Shown piece after piece: positions 7,498 through 16,058 of a stretch of 34,853 nucleotides of DNA. This DNA is from Anaerolineales bacterium. GTDB taxonomy: Bacteria; Chloroflexota; Anaerolineae; Anaerolineales; Villigracilaceae. Below the pieces are notes generated by a model. The model had not been told where the DNA came from. It did no database searches and saw nothing but the letters and a program-made list of their open reading frames with translations. Location of the stretch: NCBI GenBank assembly GCA_016789365.1, contig JAEURH010000032.1, positions 1 to 34,853 of the forward strand. Reading direction: 5' to 3'. Numbering within the stretch: position 1 is the first letter of the stretch; each line of letters opens with the position of its first letter. The translations under genes were made by a program, and so were the position numbers.

Positions 7498-8109
7498 TTA
7501 TTCTTTCTTTTGACTTAATATCTGCATCAAAGCATTCTTGAACACATCATAAGGTTGTGCGCCAACGATAGCATATCTATCATTAATCACATAAGTGGGG
7601 ACTCCGCTTACGCCAATTTGATATGCTTGTTGCACTTGACTTGCCACTTCTTCGGTATAAGTTCCACTTTCGACTTTTTGTTGCATATCATTTGCATCTA
7701 AGCCAACTTCTTCAGCGGCAGAGCGAAGCACTTCCCAACTGCTTGGGTCTAAGCCCTCTCCATATACTTTATGAAAAACCACTTTATGAAATTCGTTTAG
7801 TTTTCCATGCAAGCGAGCATATTCTGTGGCTTCATGTGCCAAACGGGTATTATAAAAACGTTTGGTAGAAGTAAATGGCAAATTGTTTAACTTTGCTAAT
7901 TCATACAAACGGTCTTCTATACCAGTATTACGCGCTTTTAAGACATATTCTGGCAAATCCATGCCTTCTTCTGGCGTATCGGGGCGCAGATAAAACGGTC
8001 GCCATTCAATATCAATTTCGTATTCTACTTTTAGTTTATTAACAACACCTTGACCAACATAACACCACGGGCAGATGTAATCAGAGAAAATAGTTAATTT
8101 AAAATCCAT
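7498..8109 (-). CDS. DsbA family oxidoreductase, FrnE-like
   Basis: This 203-residue thioredoxin-fold protein begins MDFKLTIFSDYICPWCYVGQG, so the CxxC centre is CPWC near the N-terminus. The cis-Pro loop is GVSGVPTYVIND near the C-terminus, with a helical insertion between. No signal peptide is seen, so it is probably cytosolic, as are FrnE and related proteins. The start at 8109 has AAGG upstream; a longer in-frame ATG would reach the neighbouring gene and break the N-terminal strand. It follows the DUF4173-type gene by 62 bases on the same strand, so co-transcription is possible. Likely role is thiol-disulfide exchange or isomerisation; substrate unknown. Confidence 0.9.
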   Translation of the reverse strand: MDFKLTIFSDYICPWCYVGQGVVNKLKVEYEIDIEWRPFYLRPDTPEEGMDLPEYVLKARNTGIEDRLYELAKLNNLPFTSTKRFYNTRLAHEATEYARLHGKLNEFHKVVFHKVYGEGLDPSSWEVLRSAAEEVGLDANDMQQKVESGTYTEEVASQVQQAYQIGVSGVPTYVINDRYAIVGAQPYDVFKNALMQILSQKKE

Positions 8110-8171
8110 TGACTGTCCTTTATGAATAGTAAAGTAGACTGTCAATGGGCGAGATTTCTTACTCCAATACA

Positions 8172-9809
8172 CTAGCCATCATAAGTTCGATAACATTTAA
8201 ACTCTGCACCTGATGGCGTGATGATTCTTGCTAGCCAGTAATCACTGCCTCCAATTTCATATTGGTCAAGCTCATCTTTCACAGATGCAAGCATATTATC
8301 CGCATTGAAGCGTGAAAAGTGAAAAGATTGCCATTCGTGGTCGCGGGCATTTAGTGTGCGTGCATAGCGGATACAGGCTAAGGCGGCGGCAACTTTCTCA
8401 TGGACGGTATCAGGCAGGGTCGAAGAATGAAGCACGTCCACAAGTGGAGGAATGGCGTCGTCAGAGAGTTGGATGAAGTATTGAGAGTCTAAATCCACCC
8501 TATCTCCTCTACTTAATTCTTGTTGAGTATTTTGATCGATATTAATACCCGCCCCACTTAGTTCACGTTGGATATTTTGATTCACAATAAAAGCATCTAC
8601 GTTAAGAATTGGGAGTGAAATAGCAAATCCAAACGAAGCAATTAACATGGCAATCGCAAATAATCTTTCTTTGCGTAGAATTTCAAGCGCAATGATTGCA
8701 ACGAGAAGTAAACCTAGCCAAATTAGAAAAACGTGTGTATATGTACGCACGCGAGAAAAACCATACGCGGCTTCATAAAGATTGAGGCGTTGAAATGCGG
8801 AGAATAACATCACGAGCAAAAGCAAAACGAGTGCAATGCCAAAACCTGAATAAATTTTTCTTTGTGATTCATTTTCACGTTTGGTGACTGCACTTAATGT
8901 AAGAAGCATGAGCAATGCAAAAAATGCAACTGTGACTAATTCACCAAAACCTTTGCGAGCATATTCGGCATACGTGTAACCTTCAACATTGATGTTGGTT
9001 GTGCCACCAAAAAAATATTGGAATTGAATCACAACGAAGATAGCAAAGAGTGTAACGACACTTCCTAAAATAATTGAAGATTCGATAAAACCTAAAAATG
9101 GTGGGATAACTGGTTTGCTCTCGCCAATCAATTTTTCATCTTTTGATTCGGTGGCGGCATGTAAAACAATACCTGCCAGTGCATAACCAATGACAAGGAT
9201 ATAAATTAATCGAAAGATGTATTCGGGCAAATCTTCCAATTTGAAGAGTTTAATAAAATCATCTAAGCGTTGACCAAAGACCACATCAGCAGAGGCAAGT
9301 AAAGCGGCAAAAACGGCGACGATTGGCAATGCAATCACAAGCCCGCGAATAATGGGCATGAAATTATATTTTGAAGGTTTCACACCTGATTCGGCTTGTG
9401 CTTTACGAACATCGTTTGAAAATAAAATTGGTCGAGCAACGACACTTCCAGCTAGGTTTGCAAGTTTTGCCACGCCATCTGCAAAGGTGTATTGAAGCCA
9501 TCGTCCGCCGAGATAGGTGACGGTGAGAATTGTGAGTGTCACTAATGTGAATGTATAGGCTAAAAAGCTAGTCATTGATTCGGCACGCCAAAATGTCACT
9601 GCAACGAAAAAGATGAAGAGCGGAATCAAAATCAAGGAAGAACGATGCGGGCGAAGCCCATCACTCATTAAGAGATAAAAGGCGGCGATTAAACAAGCAG
9701 TCCAAAAAATTGCGAAGTTGATGCCGGGGGATTGTTCCCAAAATAGAAAGTCGAAGAACCATCCAAGCGCGAGGACGATAAGCCAAAGTTTGTTTGGGTT
9801 TGTTTTCAT
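8172..9809 (-). CDS. DUF4173-type multi-pass membrane protein
   Basis: At 545 residues it has roughly a dozen hydrophobic segments from residue 8 to about 430, then a soluble tail of about 110 residues that ends in CYRTYDG. The tail contains DHEWQSFHFSRFNAD, a pattern I associate with DUF4173/DUF4153 family proteins, whose function is not established. The start at 9809 has TTGGAG six bases upstream. It is upstream of the FrnE-like gene. No catalytic motif was seen. Family call is moderate; membrane nature is certain. Confidence 0.8.
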   Translation of the reverse strand: MKTNPNKLWLIVLALGWFFDFLFWEQSPGINFAIFWTACLIAAFYLLMSDGLRPHRSSLILIPLFIFFVAVTFWRAESMTSFLAYTFTLVTLTILTVTYLGGRWLQYTFADGVAKLANLAGSVVARPILFSNDVRKAQAESGVKPSKYNFMPIIRGLVIALPIVAVFAALLASADVVFGQRLDDFIKLFKLEDLPEYIFRLIYILVIGYALAGIVLHAATESKDEKLIGESKPVIPPFLGFIESSIILGSVVTLFAIFVVIQFQYFFGGTTNINVEGYTYAEYARKGFGELVTVAFFALLMLLTLSAVTKRENESQRKIYSGFGIALVLLLLVMLFSAFQRLNLYEAAYGFSRVRTYTHVFLIWLGLLLVAIIALEILRKERLFAIAMLIASFGFAISLPILNVDAFIVNQNIQRELSGAGINIDQNTQQELSRGDRVDLDSQYFIQLSDDAIPPLVDVLHSSTLPDTVHEKVAAALACIRYARTLNARDHEWQSFHFSRFNADNMLASVKDELDQYEIGGSDYWLARIITPSGAEFKCYRTYDG

Positions 9810-9923
9810 ATATGCTCCAATTTTTACCACGAAGTGTCACAAAGAAACACAAAGGTAAGGAAAGATTTTGGCAAGAATAACTTGGCGGGGCTTGCGGAGT
9901 CTATCAAAAGGTATCAGAATGCT

Positions 9924-10009
9924 GTCATTGCGAGGCGAAGCCGAAGCAATCTTATGATTGGGTTGGGGATTGCTTCGCCACAAAATACAAGAGCGTGGCT
10001 CGCAATGAC
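9924..10009. repeat. 86-bp palindromic element, GTCATTGCGAG type (copy 2)
   Basis: It has the same inverted termini (GTCATTGCGAG, CTCGCAATGAC) and the same length as the copy at 2865-2950. The inner GAAGCAATCTTATG block and GATTGCTTCG are also shared. It lies in the 522-base gene-poor interval before the small transcript described at 10088. Confidence 0.85.
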
Positions 10010-10052
10010 ATAGACAAATAAATTACAAATTTGTGAGAATCTTAAAAACCTA

Positions 10053-10081
10053 TTGACACGTCAAATATTTTGGGGCATACT
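10053..10081 (+). promoter_or_regulatory. Strong sigma-70-type promoter for a small transcript
   Basis: Perfect -35 TTGACA (10053-10058), a 17-base spacer, and -10 CATACT (10076-10081). Predicted transcription start is close to A10088. No annotated gene of usual size lies downstream on this strand. Confidence 0.7.
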
Positions 10082-10142
10082 TTCGTCATTATTACACGGG
10101 GCAAACAAATTGAATTGCCATCCTTTAAGAAAGGAGGAGGTG

Positions 10143-10199
10143 ATGTCTAACATGGATAGTAGTATTAAACCCAGCGCTGTGGCATCCCTCCTCAAGTAA
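10143..10199 (+). CDS. Small open reading frame, 18 residues, strong ribosome binding site
   Basis: The frame encodes MSNMDSSIKPSAVASLLK. Directly before the ATG is AAAGGAGGAGGTG, an extended match to the 16S anti-Shine-Dalgarno sequence and one of the strongest sites in this window. The peptide has no membrane segment or Cys and resembles no family I know. Codons 11-14 form the 5' arm of a 10-bp hairpin whose 3' arm follows the stop codon, so translation would disrupt that hairpin. It may be a leader peptide, a regulatory small protein, or part of an RNA element that uses translation for control. Confidence 0.5.
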   Translation: MSNMDSSIKPSAVASLLK

Positions 10200-10223
10200 G
10201 TAAAGGAAGCCACAGCGCCCCAC

Positions 10224-10256
10224 GAATGTCATCCGCAAGGATGGCATTCTGGTTTT
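10224..10256 (+). terminator. Terminator of the small transcript
   Basis: Stem GAATGTCATCC/GGATGGCATTC (11 pairs including one T-G wobble) closed by a GCAA tetraloop, then TGGTTTT. Confidence 0.75.
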
Positions 10257-10265
10257 AAAATCTTC

Positions 10266-10325
10266 GCCACAGAGACCACAAAGTTCTCTGAGTTTTTTCT
10301 CAAAGGTCTCTGTGAACTCTGTGGC
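10266..10325. repeat. Inverted-repeat element, GCCACAGAG type
   Basis: Ends GCCACAGAG and CTCTGTGGC are perfect inverted repeats, with more internal complementarity (CTCTGAG, CTCAAAG, GGTCTCTG). It lies just after the stop of the rhodanese gene and may act as its terminator on the minus strand. Confidence 0.65.
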
Positions 10326-10331
10326 TAAAAA

Positions 10332-10673
10332 TTAATAAACACCAATTTCTGGGTTTATTTTATTTGCAAATTCATCAATGCCGCCGCTAACGTTGAAAAT
10401 ATTTTCATAGCCCTGACTTTCAAGCCACATCGTTACTTGTCTGCTTCTATTGCCATGATGACAAATCACATACACAGGATGTTCTTTCTTTTGAACGGAT
10501 TCTGGCAACGCACTTGGTCCTTCATTCGCCAAACGGCTCATCGGCGTGACCTGCAACCTGTTATCTGTTATTTTGGCTTGGTCTAACTCCCAATCTTCGC
10601 GCACATCTAACAAAATAAACTTTTCATCCGATTTTAGTTTTTGGTCAAGTTCTGTGACTGTGATTTCGTTCAT
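10332..10673 (-). CDS. Single-domain rhodanese-like protein
   Basis: This 113-residue cytosolic protein has the rhodanese fold: FILLDVREDWEL near the N-terminus, and the active-site loop CHHGNRSRQ with Cys71, followed by WLESQGYENIFNVSGGIDEF. The loop matches the CxxGxR pattern of thiosulfate:cyanide sulfurtransferases and GlpE-like proteins, which carry sulfur as a Cys persulfide. GAGG precedes the ATG by five bases. It begins 11 bases after the glgP stop, so the two are probably co-transcribed, although no biochemical link to glycogen is evident. Confidence 0.9.
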   Translation of the reverse strand: MNEITVTELDQKLKSDEKFILLDVREDWELDQAKITDNRLQVTPMSRLANEGPSALPESVQKKEHPVYVICHHGNRSRQVTMWLESQGYENIFNVSGGIDEFANKINPEIGVY

Positions 10674-10684
10674 AAACGCCTCAC

Positions 10685-12820
10685 TTACGATTTACCATTG
10701 GCTTTTGTATAAAACTTCTCTACATATTCCTTCACCATGCGCCGCGTAGAAAATTGCGGAATGACCGTTTGCATGGCGTTTTTCATGCGTCCAATCCATT
10801 CGGCAGACATTTCTTTTGGGTCGCGGTTGTAATACATGGGGATAATCTCATGTTCAAGTTTGTGATACAAATCTTCAGCGTCGGCAACATCTTGCACATC
10901 AGTTGCTTCGTATTCTTTATCTTCACCAATTGACCAGCCATTTTTTCCGTTGTAGGCTTCGCGCCACCAACCATCCATGATTGAGAAATTCAACACGCCA
11001 TTAATAGCGGCTTTCATGCCTGATGTGCCACTGGCTTCGTAAGGTCGGCGAGGCGTGTTGAGCCACACATCTACACCTTGCACGAGGTAACGCGCCAGAT
11101 TCATTTCATAATCTTCCACAAAGACGATTCTTCCGCCCGTCTCTGCTTTTTTGACGGTTTGATACACTTTTTGAATCAACTGCTTGCCTGGGTCATCGGC
11201 GGGGTGGGCTTTGCCTGCAAAGATAATTTGTACTGGCATATTGGGGCGATTGATAATTTCAAGCAAGCGTTCTACTTGCGAAAGAACTAAACTCGCTCGT
11301 TTATACGTTGCAAAACGGCGAGCAAAACCAATGGTGAGCGCATACGGATTAATCAACACGCCAGAAGAAACCACTTGCACAGGATGAAATCCGCCGTGAG
11401 TCCATCTGTCGCGCACTCTTTCTTTGAGGTAAAAGGCGAGTTTGCGTTTGAGATGCAAATGCGTTCCCCACAATTCTGCATCTGGAATGGCATTTATTTT
11501 TTGCATCAATTCATGGTCATCTAAATTCTCGTACCAATCAGCACCTAGATATTTTTCGAGCAAAAGATTCATTCGACGAGCAAGCCAATTGCGCGTGTGA
11601 ACGCCGTTGGTGACGTGGTCTATCGGAACATCTTTCACATTTTTATCATTCCATAAAAATTTCCACATATCGCGCGAGACTTCGCCATGTAATTCCGAAA
11701 CGCCATTTCGCCCGTTGGATAATTTCAATGCCAAAATAGGCATGGAATATGTTTCTACATGGGCTTGTTGATGTTTGGCAACATCTACAAATTGCTCGCG
11801 GGTTAAACCTAACTCACCCCAATAAGATGATAAATATTTATCAATGAGCCATAGTGGAAATTCGTCATTACCAGCAGGCACGGGTGTGTGCGTGGTGAAA
11901 ACATTTTGAGCGCACGTCTGTTCGGTGGCTTGGTCGAACGTTAAACCTGAAGTCACAAGTTCACGAATCCGCTCCAACGTCAAGAAAGAAGCGTGACCTT
12001 CATTCATGTGCCAAACGGCGGGGTCATATCCTAATGCTCGTAAAGCACGCGCACCGCCGATTCCCAAAAGAATTTCTTGCATCACGCGGCGGTCTAAATC
12101 AGACCAATATAAACGCGCGGTGAGCAAACGGTCATATTCATTATTGTTGGGGACGTTTGAATCAAGTAGATACAGCGGAATGCGCCCGACACGCACTTCC
12201 CAAATTTGGGCGTGAAGCGTTCTATCTGGAAATTTAAATTCGATGATAACTGGCTGATTATTTTTTGTGACGAGCGAGACGGGCAAGTGTTCAAAATTTA
12301 ATGGATTGTTTAACGCTTCTTGCCAACCGTGTTCGCTGATGCGCTGAGAAAAATATCCTTGTGCATACATGAAGCCCACGCCGATTAACGGCAAACCTAA
12401 ATCAGACGCTTCTTTGAGATGGTCACCCGCCAACACGCCCAAGCCGCCTGAATAAATTGGGAGTGTTTCATGCAAACCAAACTCCATTGAAAAATATGCA
12501 ATCGGGTTTTTTAATTCGGGATGCGTTTTTTGCGTCCATGTTTTTTGTTTGAAATACGAATCAAATGTTTTAAATAGAGAATCATATAAAGATAAATATT
12601 CTTTATCTTTGGCAGATTGGTTTAATTTTTCTTTATCAATTTCTTTGAGCAGACGAATCGGGTTGTGACCGAGTCTTTCCCACAGGTCATAATCTAAACG
12701 TCCAAACAGACGCGCGGCTTCGGGGTGCCACGTCCACCACATGTTTGTAGCAAGTTCGCTTAAACGGGCGATTGGTTTTGGTAAATCAAATTTTTGAGAG
12801 GGTGAGGTTAAAAATTCCAT
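10685..12820 (-). CDS. glgP: Alpha-glucan phosphorylase (GT35)
   Basis: This 711-residue PLP enzyme releases glucose 1-phosphate from glycogen or maltodextrin. It belongs to the short bacterial/archaeal type with the N-terminal LATNMWWTWHPEAARLFGRL motif. Other landmarks are YFSMEFGLHETLPIYSGGLG, VWHMNEGHASF, and the PLP-lysine segment EASGTSGMKAAING (Lys603). The start has no obvious Shine-Dalgarno sequence; a TATCAT lies about nine bases upstream and could give a near-leaderless mRNA. A rhodanese gene follows. Family assignment is certain. Confidence 0.95.
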   Translation of the reverse strand: MEFLTSPSQKFDLPKPIARLSELATNMWWTWHPEAARLFGRLDYDLWERLGHNPIRLLKEIDKEKLNQSAKDKEYLSLYDSLFKTFDSYFKQKTWTQKTHPELKNPIAYFSMEFGLHETLPIYSGGLGVLAGDHLKEASDLGLPLIGVGFMYAQGYFSQRISEHGWQEALNNPLNFEHLPVSLVTKNNQPVIIEFKFPDRTLHAQIWEVRVGRIPLYLLDSNVPNNNEYDRLLTARLYWSDLDRRVMQEILLGIGGARALRALGYDPAVWHMNEGHASFLTLERIRELVTSGLTFDQATEQTCAQNVFTTHTPVPAGNDEFPLWLIDKYLSSYWGELGLTREQFVDVAKHQQAHVETYSMPILALKLSNGRNGVSELHGEVSRDMWKFLWNDKNVKDVPIDHVTNGVHTRNWLARRMNLLLEKYLGADWYENLDDHELMQKINAIPDAELWGTHLHLKRKLAFYLKERVRDRWTHGGFHPVQVVSSGVLINPYALTIGFARRFATYKRASLVLSQVERLLEIINRPNMPVQIIFAGKAHPADDPGKQLIQKVYQTVKKAETGGRIVFVEDYEMNLARYLVQGVDVWLNTPRRPYEASGTSGMKAAINGVLNFSIMDGWWREAYNGKNGWSIGEDKEYEATDVQDVADAEDLYHKLEHEIIPMYYNRDPKEMSAEWIGRMKNAMQTVIPQFSTRRMVKEYVEKFYTKANGKS

Positions 12821-12966
12821 AGCGGGGAATGATACCGTAAAAGTTTTTATTTGGCGGTTTTATAGAAGAAAGTTTGTTGAGTGGGGAAACAAATTACTTG
12901 TTCAACAAATCTCTTAACTTAATCCCAGTTAAGAATAATAGTCTTATTAATGAAGTTGGACATTGC

Positions 12967-12994
12967 TTGACTTTGATTAAAATAACTGTACAAT
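12967..12994 (+). promoter_or_regulatory. Promoter of the FAS1 lipoprotein gene
   Basis: TTGACT (12967-12972) and TACAAT (12989-12994) with a 16-base spacer. Transcription would begin near 13001, giving a leader of about 70 bases. The rest of the upstream gap from 12821 holds only weak AT-rich palindromes. Confidence 0.65.
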
Positions 12995-13069
12995 ACCTTT
13001 ATAAGTTTTGCAAAACCTGTGCAAGTTTTCGTATCCAAACATCAATTAATATTAAGGAGTGAAAAGAAA

Positions 13070-14047
13070 ATGAAACGTAATTCCCTATTTCTCGGACTGC
13101 TTCTCGTAGTCTCCCTCGTTTTAGCGGCGTGTGCGCCTGCCACTACCCCGACTCCAGCCCCTGAGCCAACTGCCATGCCGGAGCCAACAGCAACACCTGA
13201 GCCTGAATTGTTAGACATTGTAGACACAGCCGTGGCTGATGGTCGCTTCACCACTCTGGTAGCCGCAGTAGAAGCCGCTGGTTTGGTCGAAACACTTAAA
13301 GGCGAAGGTCCATTCACCGTGTTTGCTCCAACAGACGATGCGTTTGCGGCTCTTCCTGAAGGTACAGTAGAAAGCCTGCTCTTACCTGAAAATAAGCAAC
13401 AATTGACCGATATTTTGCTCTACCATGTTGTTTCAGGCAAAGTGATGGCGGCGGATGTTGTTGGGCTTACCAGCGCGCCGACTGTGTTAGGTCAAGATAT
13501 TGCCATCAACGTAGATATGGGCAATGTGTACCTCAACGAATCAGTAAAAGTCATCATCACAGATATTGAAACATCCAATGGTGTTATTCATGTGATTGAT
13601 GCAGTTTTATTGCCACCTGCCGCGGAAGAATCCAATACGATTGTTGATGTGGCTGTAGCGGATGGGCGCTTCACCACTTTGGTTGCCGCTGTGCAAGCCG
13701 CTGGTTTAGTTGAAACACTTCAAGGCGAAGGTCCGTTCACTGTCTTTGCACCAACAGACGATGCTTTTGCCGCTTTACCTGCTGGCACAGTCGAAAGTTT
13801 GCTCTTGCCTGAAAATAAGCAACAATTGACCGATATTTTGCTCTACCATGTTGTTTCAGGCAAAGTGATGGCGGCGGATGTCGTTGGGCTCACCAGTGCG
13901 CCAACTGTGCTTGGTAAAGACATCACAATCACAGTAAAAGACGGAAAAGTATTTTTGAATGATACTGTGCAAGTCATCATCACTGATATTGAAACATCCA
14001 ACGGTGTAATACACGTCATTGATGCGGTTCTCCTCCCGCCTCAATAA
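13070..14047 (+). CDS. Lipoprotein with two tandem FAS1 (fasciclin) domains
   Basis: The 325-residue protein begins [10 protein letters not shown] and carries a lipobox LVLAAC with the lipidated Cys at 21, so it is anchored to the outer face of the membrane. A Pro/Glu/Thr linker follows to about residue 42. Two FAS1 domains follow, each beginning with the [18 protein letters not shown] type motif, with [17 protein letters not shown] and a C-terminal [15 protein letters not shown]. The repeat period is 141 codons, and one block of 74 bases is identical between the copies. AAGGAG lies ten bases before the chosen ATG. FAS1 domains mediate adhesion or polymer binding; the ligand is unknown. Confidence 0.93.
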   Translation: MKRNSLFLGLLLVVSLVLAACAPATTPTPAPEPTAMPEPTATPEPELLDIVDTAVADGRFTTLVAAVEAAGLVETLKGEGPFTVFAPTDDAFAALPEGTVESLLLPENKQQLTDILLYHVVSGKVMAADVVGLTSAPTVLGQDIAINVDMGNVYLNESVKVIITDIETSNGVIHVIDAVLLPPAAEESNTIVDVAVADGRFTTLVAAVQAAGLVETLQGEGPFTVFAPTDDAFAALPAGTVESLLLPENKQQLTDILLYHVVSGKVMAADVVGLTSAPTVLGKDITITVKDGKVFLNDTVQVIITDIETSNGVIHVIDAVLLPPQ

Positions 14048-14085
14048 AGTAAACGTATTTACTTCTCCTATGTTGTTAGTGTAAG

Positions 14086-14118
14086 TCAAACAGACGGGCG
14101 TATTGCTCGTCTGTTTGA
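14086..14118 (+). terminator. Strong hairpin after the FAS1 gene
   Basis: A 14-bp stem (TCAAACAGACGGGC with its partner, one G-T wobble) and a GTATT loop, 38 bases after the stop. The tail is only moderately T-rich. Confidence 0.65.
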
Positions 14119-14205
14119 TTCTGTAATAAGATATTTTCTGAATGACCATGCCGTTTTAAGAAAGGCGATAATAACTGCTCAAAATTCAGCCAGTGAATTT
14201 TGGAG

Positions 14206-14211
14206 TATAAT
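14206..14211 (+). promoter_or_regulatory. Consensus -10 (TATAAT) upstream of the PAPS synthase gene
   Basis: A perfect TATAAT with no convincing -35 at 16-18 bases. Transcription would start near 14218, placing the palindrome at 14228-14254 in the leader. Confidence 0.45.
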
Positions 14212-14227
14212 CGGGGCTGATAAATTC

Positions 14228-14254
14228 ATAGAGGCGAGATAATCTCGCCTCTAT
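14228..14254 (+). repeat. Perfect 27-base palindrome in the PAPS synthase leader
   Basis: Arms ATAGAGGCGAGAT and ATCTCGCCTCTAT surround one base. The sequence is related to the palindrome at 21628-21656, with two paired, compensating base changes. It lies ten bases before the GGAG ribosome binding site. Confidence 0.8.
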
Positions 14255-14271
14255 AATAAAACGGAGAAAAA

Positions 14272-15999
14272 ATGGCAAAAGCAAAACTGATTGCCCCTTA
14301 TGGTGGCAAACTTGTGAATTTAGTTGTGAACGGCGAAGAGCGCGAGGAATTAATTGCCCACGCTTCACAACTTCCTTCTATCAAAATTACAGCAAGAAAT
14401 TTATGTGATTTTGAATTAATCGCTACGGGCGGCTTCTCTCCATTGACCACGTTCATGGGTAAAGCCGATTATGACCGCGTGTTGCGTGAAATGCGTTTAG
14501 CAGATGGAACTTTCTTTCCGCTTCCGATTACGCTGACGGCTGACCCTAAAGAATTACCCACCGTTGGTGAAGAGTTAGCATTACGCAATGCAAACTTTGA
14601 TTTGATTGCAGTGTTGACATTGCAAGAAATTTATCACTGGGACCCAGAAGTAGAAGCGGCACATGCTTACGGGACAACTGACCCAAAACACCCAATGGTT
14701 TCTGAAATGGCTCGTTGGGGTAAAGTTTGTATTTCTGGTCCAATGAAAGTATTGAACCTGCCCAAGTATTATGATTTTGTTAATCTTCGTCACACTCCAA
14801 CACAAGTACGTGAAATGCTTGAAAACATGGGGCATGACAATGTTGTTGCCTTCCAAACACGAAATCCATTACACAGAATCCATGAAGAATTGACCAAGCG
14901 TGCCGCCGCGCAAGTAAACGGTTCGTTGATTATTCATCCAGTGGTTGGTTTGACCAAACCAGGTGATGTTGACCATTACACGCGCGTGCGAACATATAAA
15001 GCATTGGTTGATAATCATTACGATAAAAAAAGCACAATGTTAAGTCTGCTTCCGTTGGCAATGCGCATGGCGGGTCCAAAAGAGGCGTTGCTTCATGCCA
15101 TCATCCGCAGAAATCATGGTGCGAATCATTTCATCGTTGGGCGTGACCATGCAGGACCAGGCAATGATTCTACGGGCAAACCATTTTACGGTCCGTATGA
15201 CGCGCAAGAATTAATGAAACAACACGAAGCAGAAATCGGAGTCAAAATGATTCCGTTTGAGATGCTGGTTTATCTTCCCGATGAACAAAGATATGTGGAA
15301 GAAAAAGATGTGCCCAAAGGTGCAAAAGTTGCCAACATCTCTGGCACACAAGTTCGTGATGAATATTTAGCAAAAGGAAAACTTTTGCCCGAATGGTTCA
15401 CCCGTCCAGAAACTGCTGAAATTTTACGCGAGACCTATCCTGCTCGTCACAAACAAGGTTTTTGTATTTGGTTCACAGGCTTAAGTGGTTCAGGAAAATC
15501 TGCAACAACTTCTGTGTTAACTTCTTTATTACTTGAACGCGGACGTGAAACAATGGTGTTGGACGGTGATGTGGTTCGTACGCATCTTTCAAAAGGTTTA
15601 GGTTTCAGCAAAGAAGACCGCGATACAAATATTTTGCGAATCGGCTTTGTGGCGGGTGGCATTGCAAAAGCAGGTGGTGCAGTGGTTTGTGCCGCAATTA
15701 GTCCATATCGCGCCACGCGTGAAGAAGCCCGCAAAATGGTCGGTGAAAACTTTATTGAAGTATTCATGGATACTCCAGTAGAAATTTGTGAAGAACGCGA
15801 TGTAAAAGGTTTATATGCCAAAGCCCGCCAAGCCATGCAAGAAGGCAAACCCATGGGCTTCACTGGTGTGGATGACCCCTACGAATCACCCATCAACCCT
15901 GAAATCACACTCAAAGGGTTTGGCTCTTCACCCGAAGAAAACGCCCGCATCATTTTGAAATACCTTGAAGAACAAGGTTTTGTTTTGTCTCACAATTAA
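14272..15999 (+). CDS. sat: Bifunctional ATP sulfurylase / APS kinase (PAPS synthase)
   Basis: The 575-residue fusion makes 3'-phosphoadenylyl sulfate from sulfate and two ATP. Residues 1 to about 390 form ATP sulfurylase, with QTRNPLHRIHEE (195-206, nucleotide-binding His residues) and GRDHAGPG (290-297). Residues about 397-575 form APS kinase, with Walker A GLSGSGKS (403-410) and a DGDVVR segment. CGGAG precedes the ATG. It opens a series that contains sulfotransferases at 20780, 22608 and 31973, which need PAPS, so a role in sulfation is more likely than sulfate assimilation. No PAPS reductase or sulfite reductase gene lies in the window. Confidence 0.95.
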   Translation: MAKAKLIAPYGGKLVNLVVNGEEREELIAHASQLPSIKITARNLCDFELIATGGFSPLTTFMGKADYDRVLREMRLADGTFFPLPITLTADPKELPTVGEELALRNANFDLIAVLTLQEIYHWDPEVEAAHAYGTTDPKHPMVSEMARWGKVCISGPMKVLNLPKYYDFVNLRHTPTQVREMLENMGHDNVVAFQTRNPLHRIHEELTKRAAAQVNGSLIIHPVVGLTKPGDVDHYTRVRTYKALVDNHYDKKSTMLSLLPLAMRMAGPKEALLHAIIRRNHGANHFIVGRDHAGPGNDSTGKPFYGPYDAQELMKQHEAEIGVKMIPFEMLVYLPDEQRYVEEKDVPKGAKVANISGTQVRDEYLAKGKLLPEWFTRPETAEILRETYPARHKQGFCIWFTGLSGSGKSATTSVLTSLLLERGRETMVLDGDVVRTHLSKGLGFSKEDRDTNILRIGFVAGGIAKAGGAVVCAAISPYRATREEARKMVGENFIEVFMDTPVEICEERDVKGLYAKARQAMQEGKPMGFTGVDDPYESPINPEITLKGFGSSPEENARIILKYLEEQGFVLSHN

Positions 16000-16013
16000 G
16001 ATTTAATTACGGA

Positions 16014-16057
16014 TTACGAATTACGGATTAACGTGATTCGTAATCCGTAATTCGTAA
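16014..16057 (+). repeat. Hairpin spacer built from ATTACG units
   Basis: TTACGAATTACGGATTAACG pairs with CGTAATCCGTAATTCGTAA in a 19-bp stem with one bulged A and a 5-base loop. It fills most of the spacer between the PAPS synthase gene and the next gene and ends one base before the ATG at 16059. Confidence 0.75.
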
Positions 16058-16058
16058 A

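Larger units (their letters stand above)
10088..10256 (+). ncRNA. Predicted structured small transcript of about 170 nt
   Basis: The limits are the predicted start and the terminator tail. Several pairings compete. CCTTT (10122-10126) can pair with AAAGG of the ribosome binding site. CCTCCTC inside the small frame can pair with GAGGAGG of the same site. GAATTGCCATCCTT (10112-10125) is complementary, with one bulge, to AAGGATGGCATTC (10237-10249), the 3' arm of the terminator. A 10-bp stem, 10174-10183 with 10209-10218, spans the end of the small reading frame. This is the layout of an attenuator or dual-function RNA, but nothing follows the terminator on this strand. Confidence 0.5.

Noticed and set aside
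10128-10150. Resemblance of AAGGAGGAGGTGATG to the 3' end of 16S rRNA
   Set aside because: Only the Shine-Dalgarno complementary part matches; the flanking sequence is unrelated, so this is a ribosome binding site and not an rRNA fragment.
15447-15863. Open frame of 138 codons on the minus strand opposite the APS kinase domain
   Set aside because: It is fully inside a well-supported gene, without a ribosome binding site or recognisable product.
14272-15999. Sulfate assimilation or dissimilation as the role of the PAPS synthase
   Set aside because: No reductase genes are present in the window, while three sulfotransferases are; sulfation is the better reading, although the rest of the genome was not seen.
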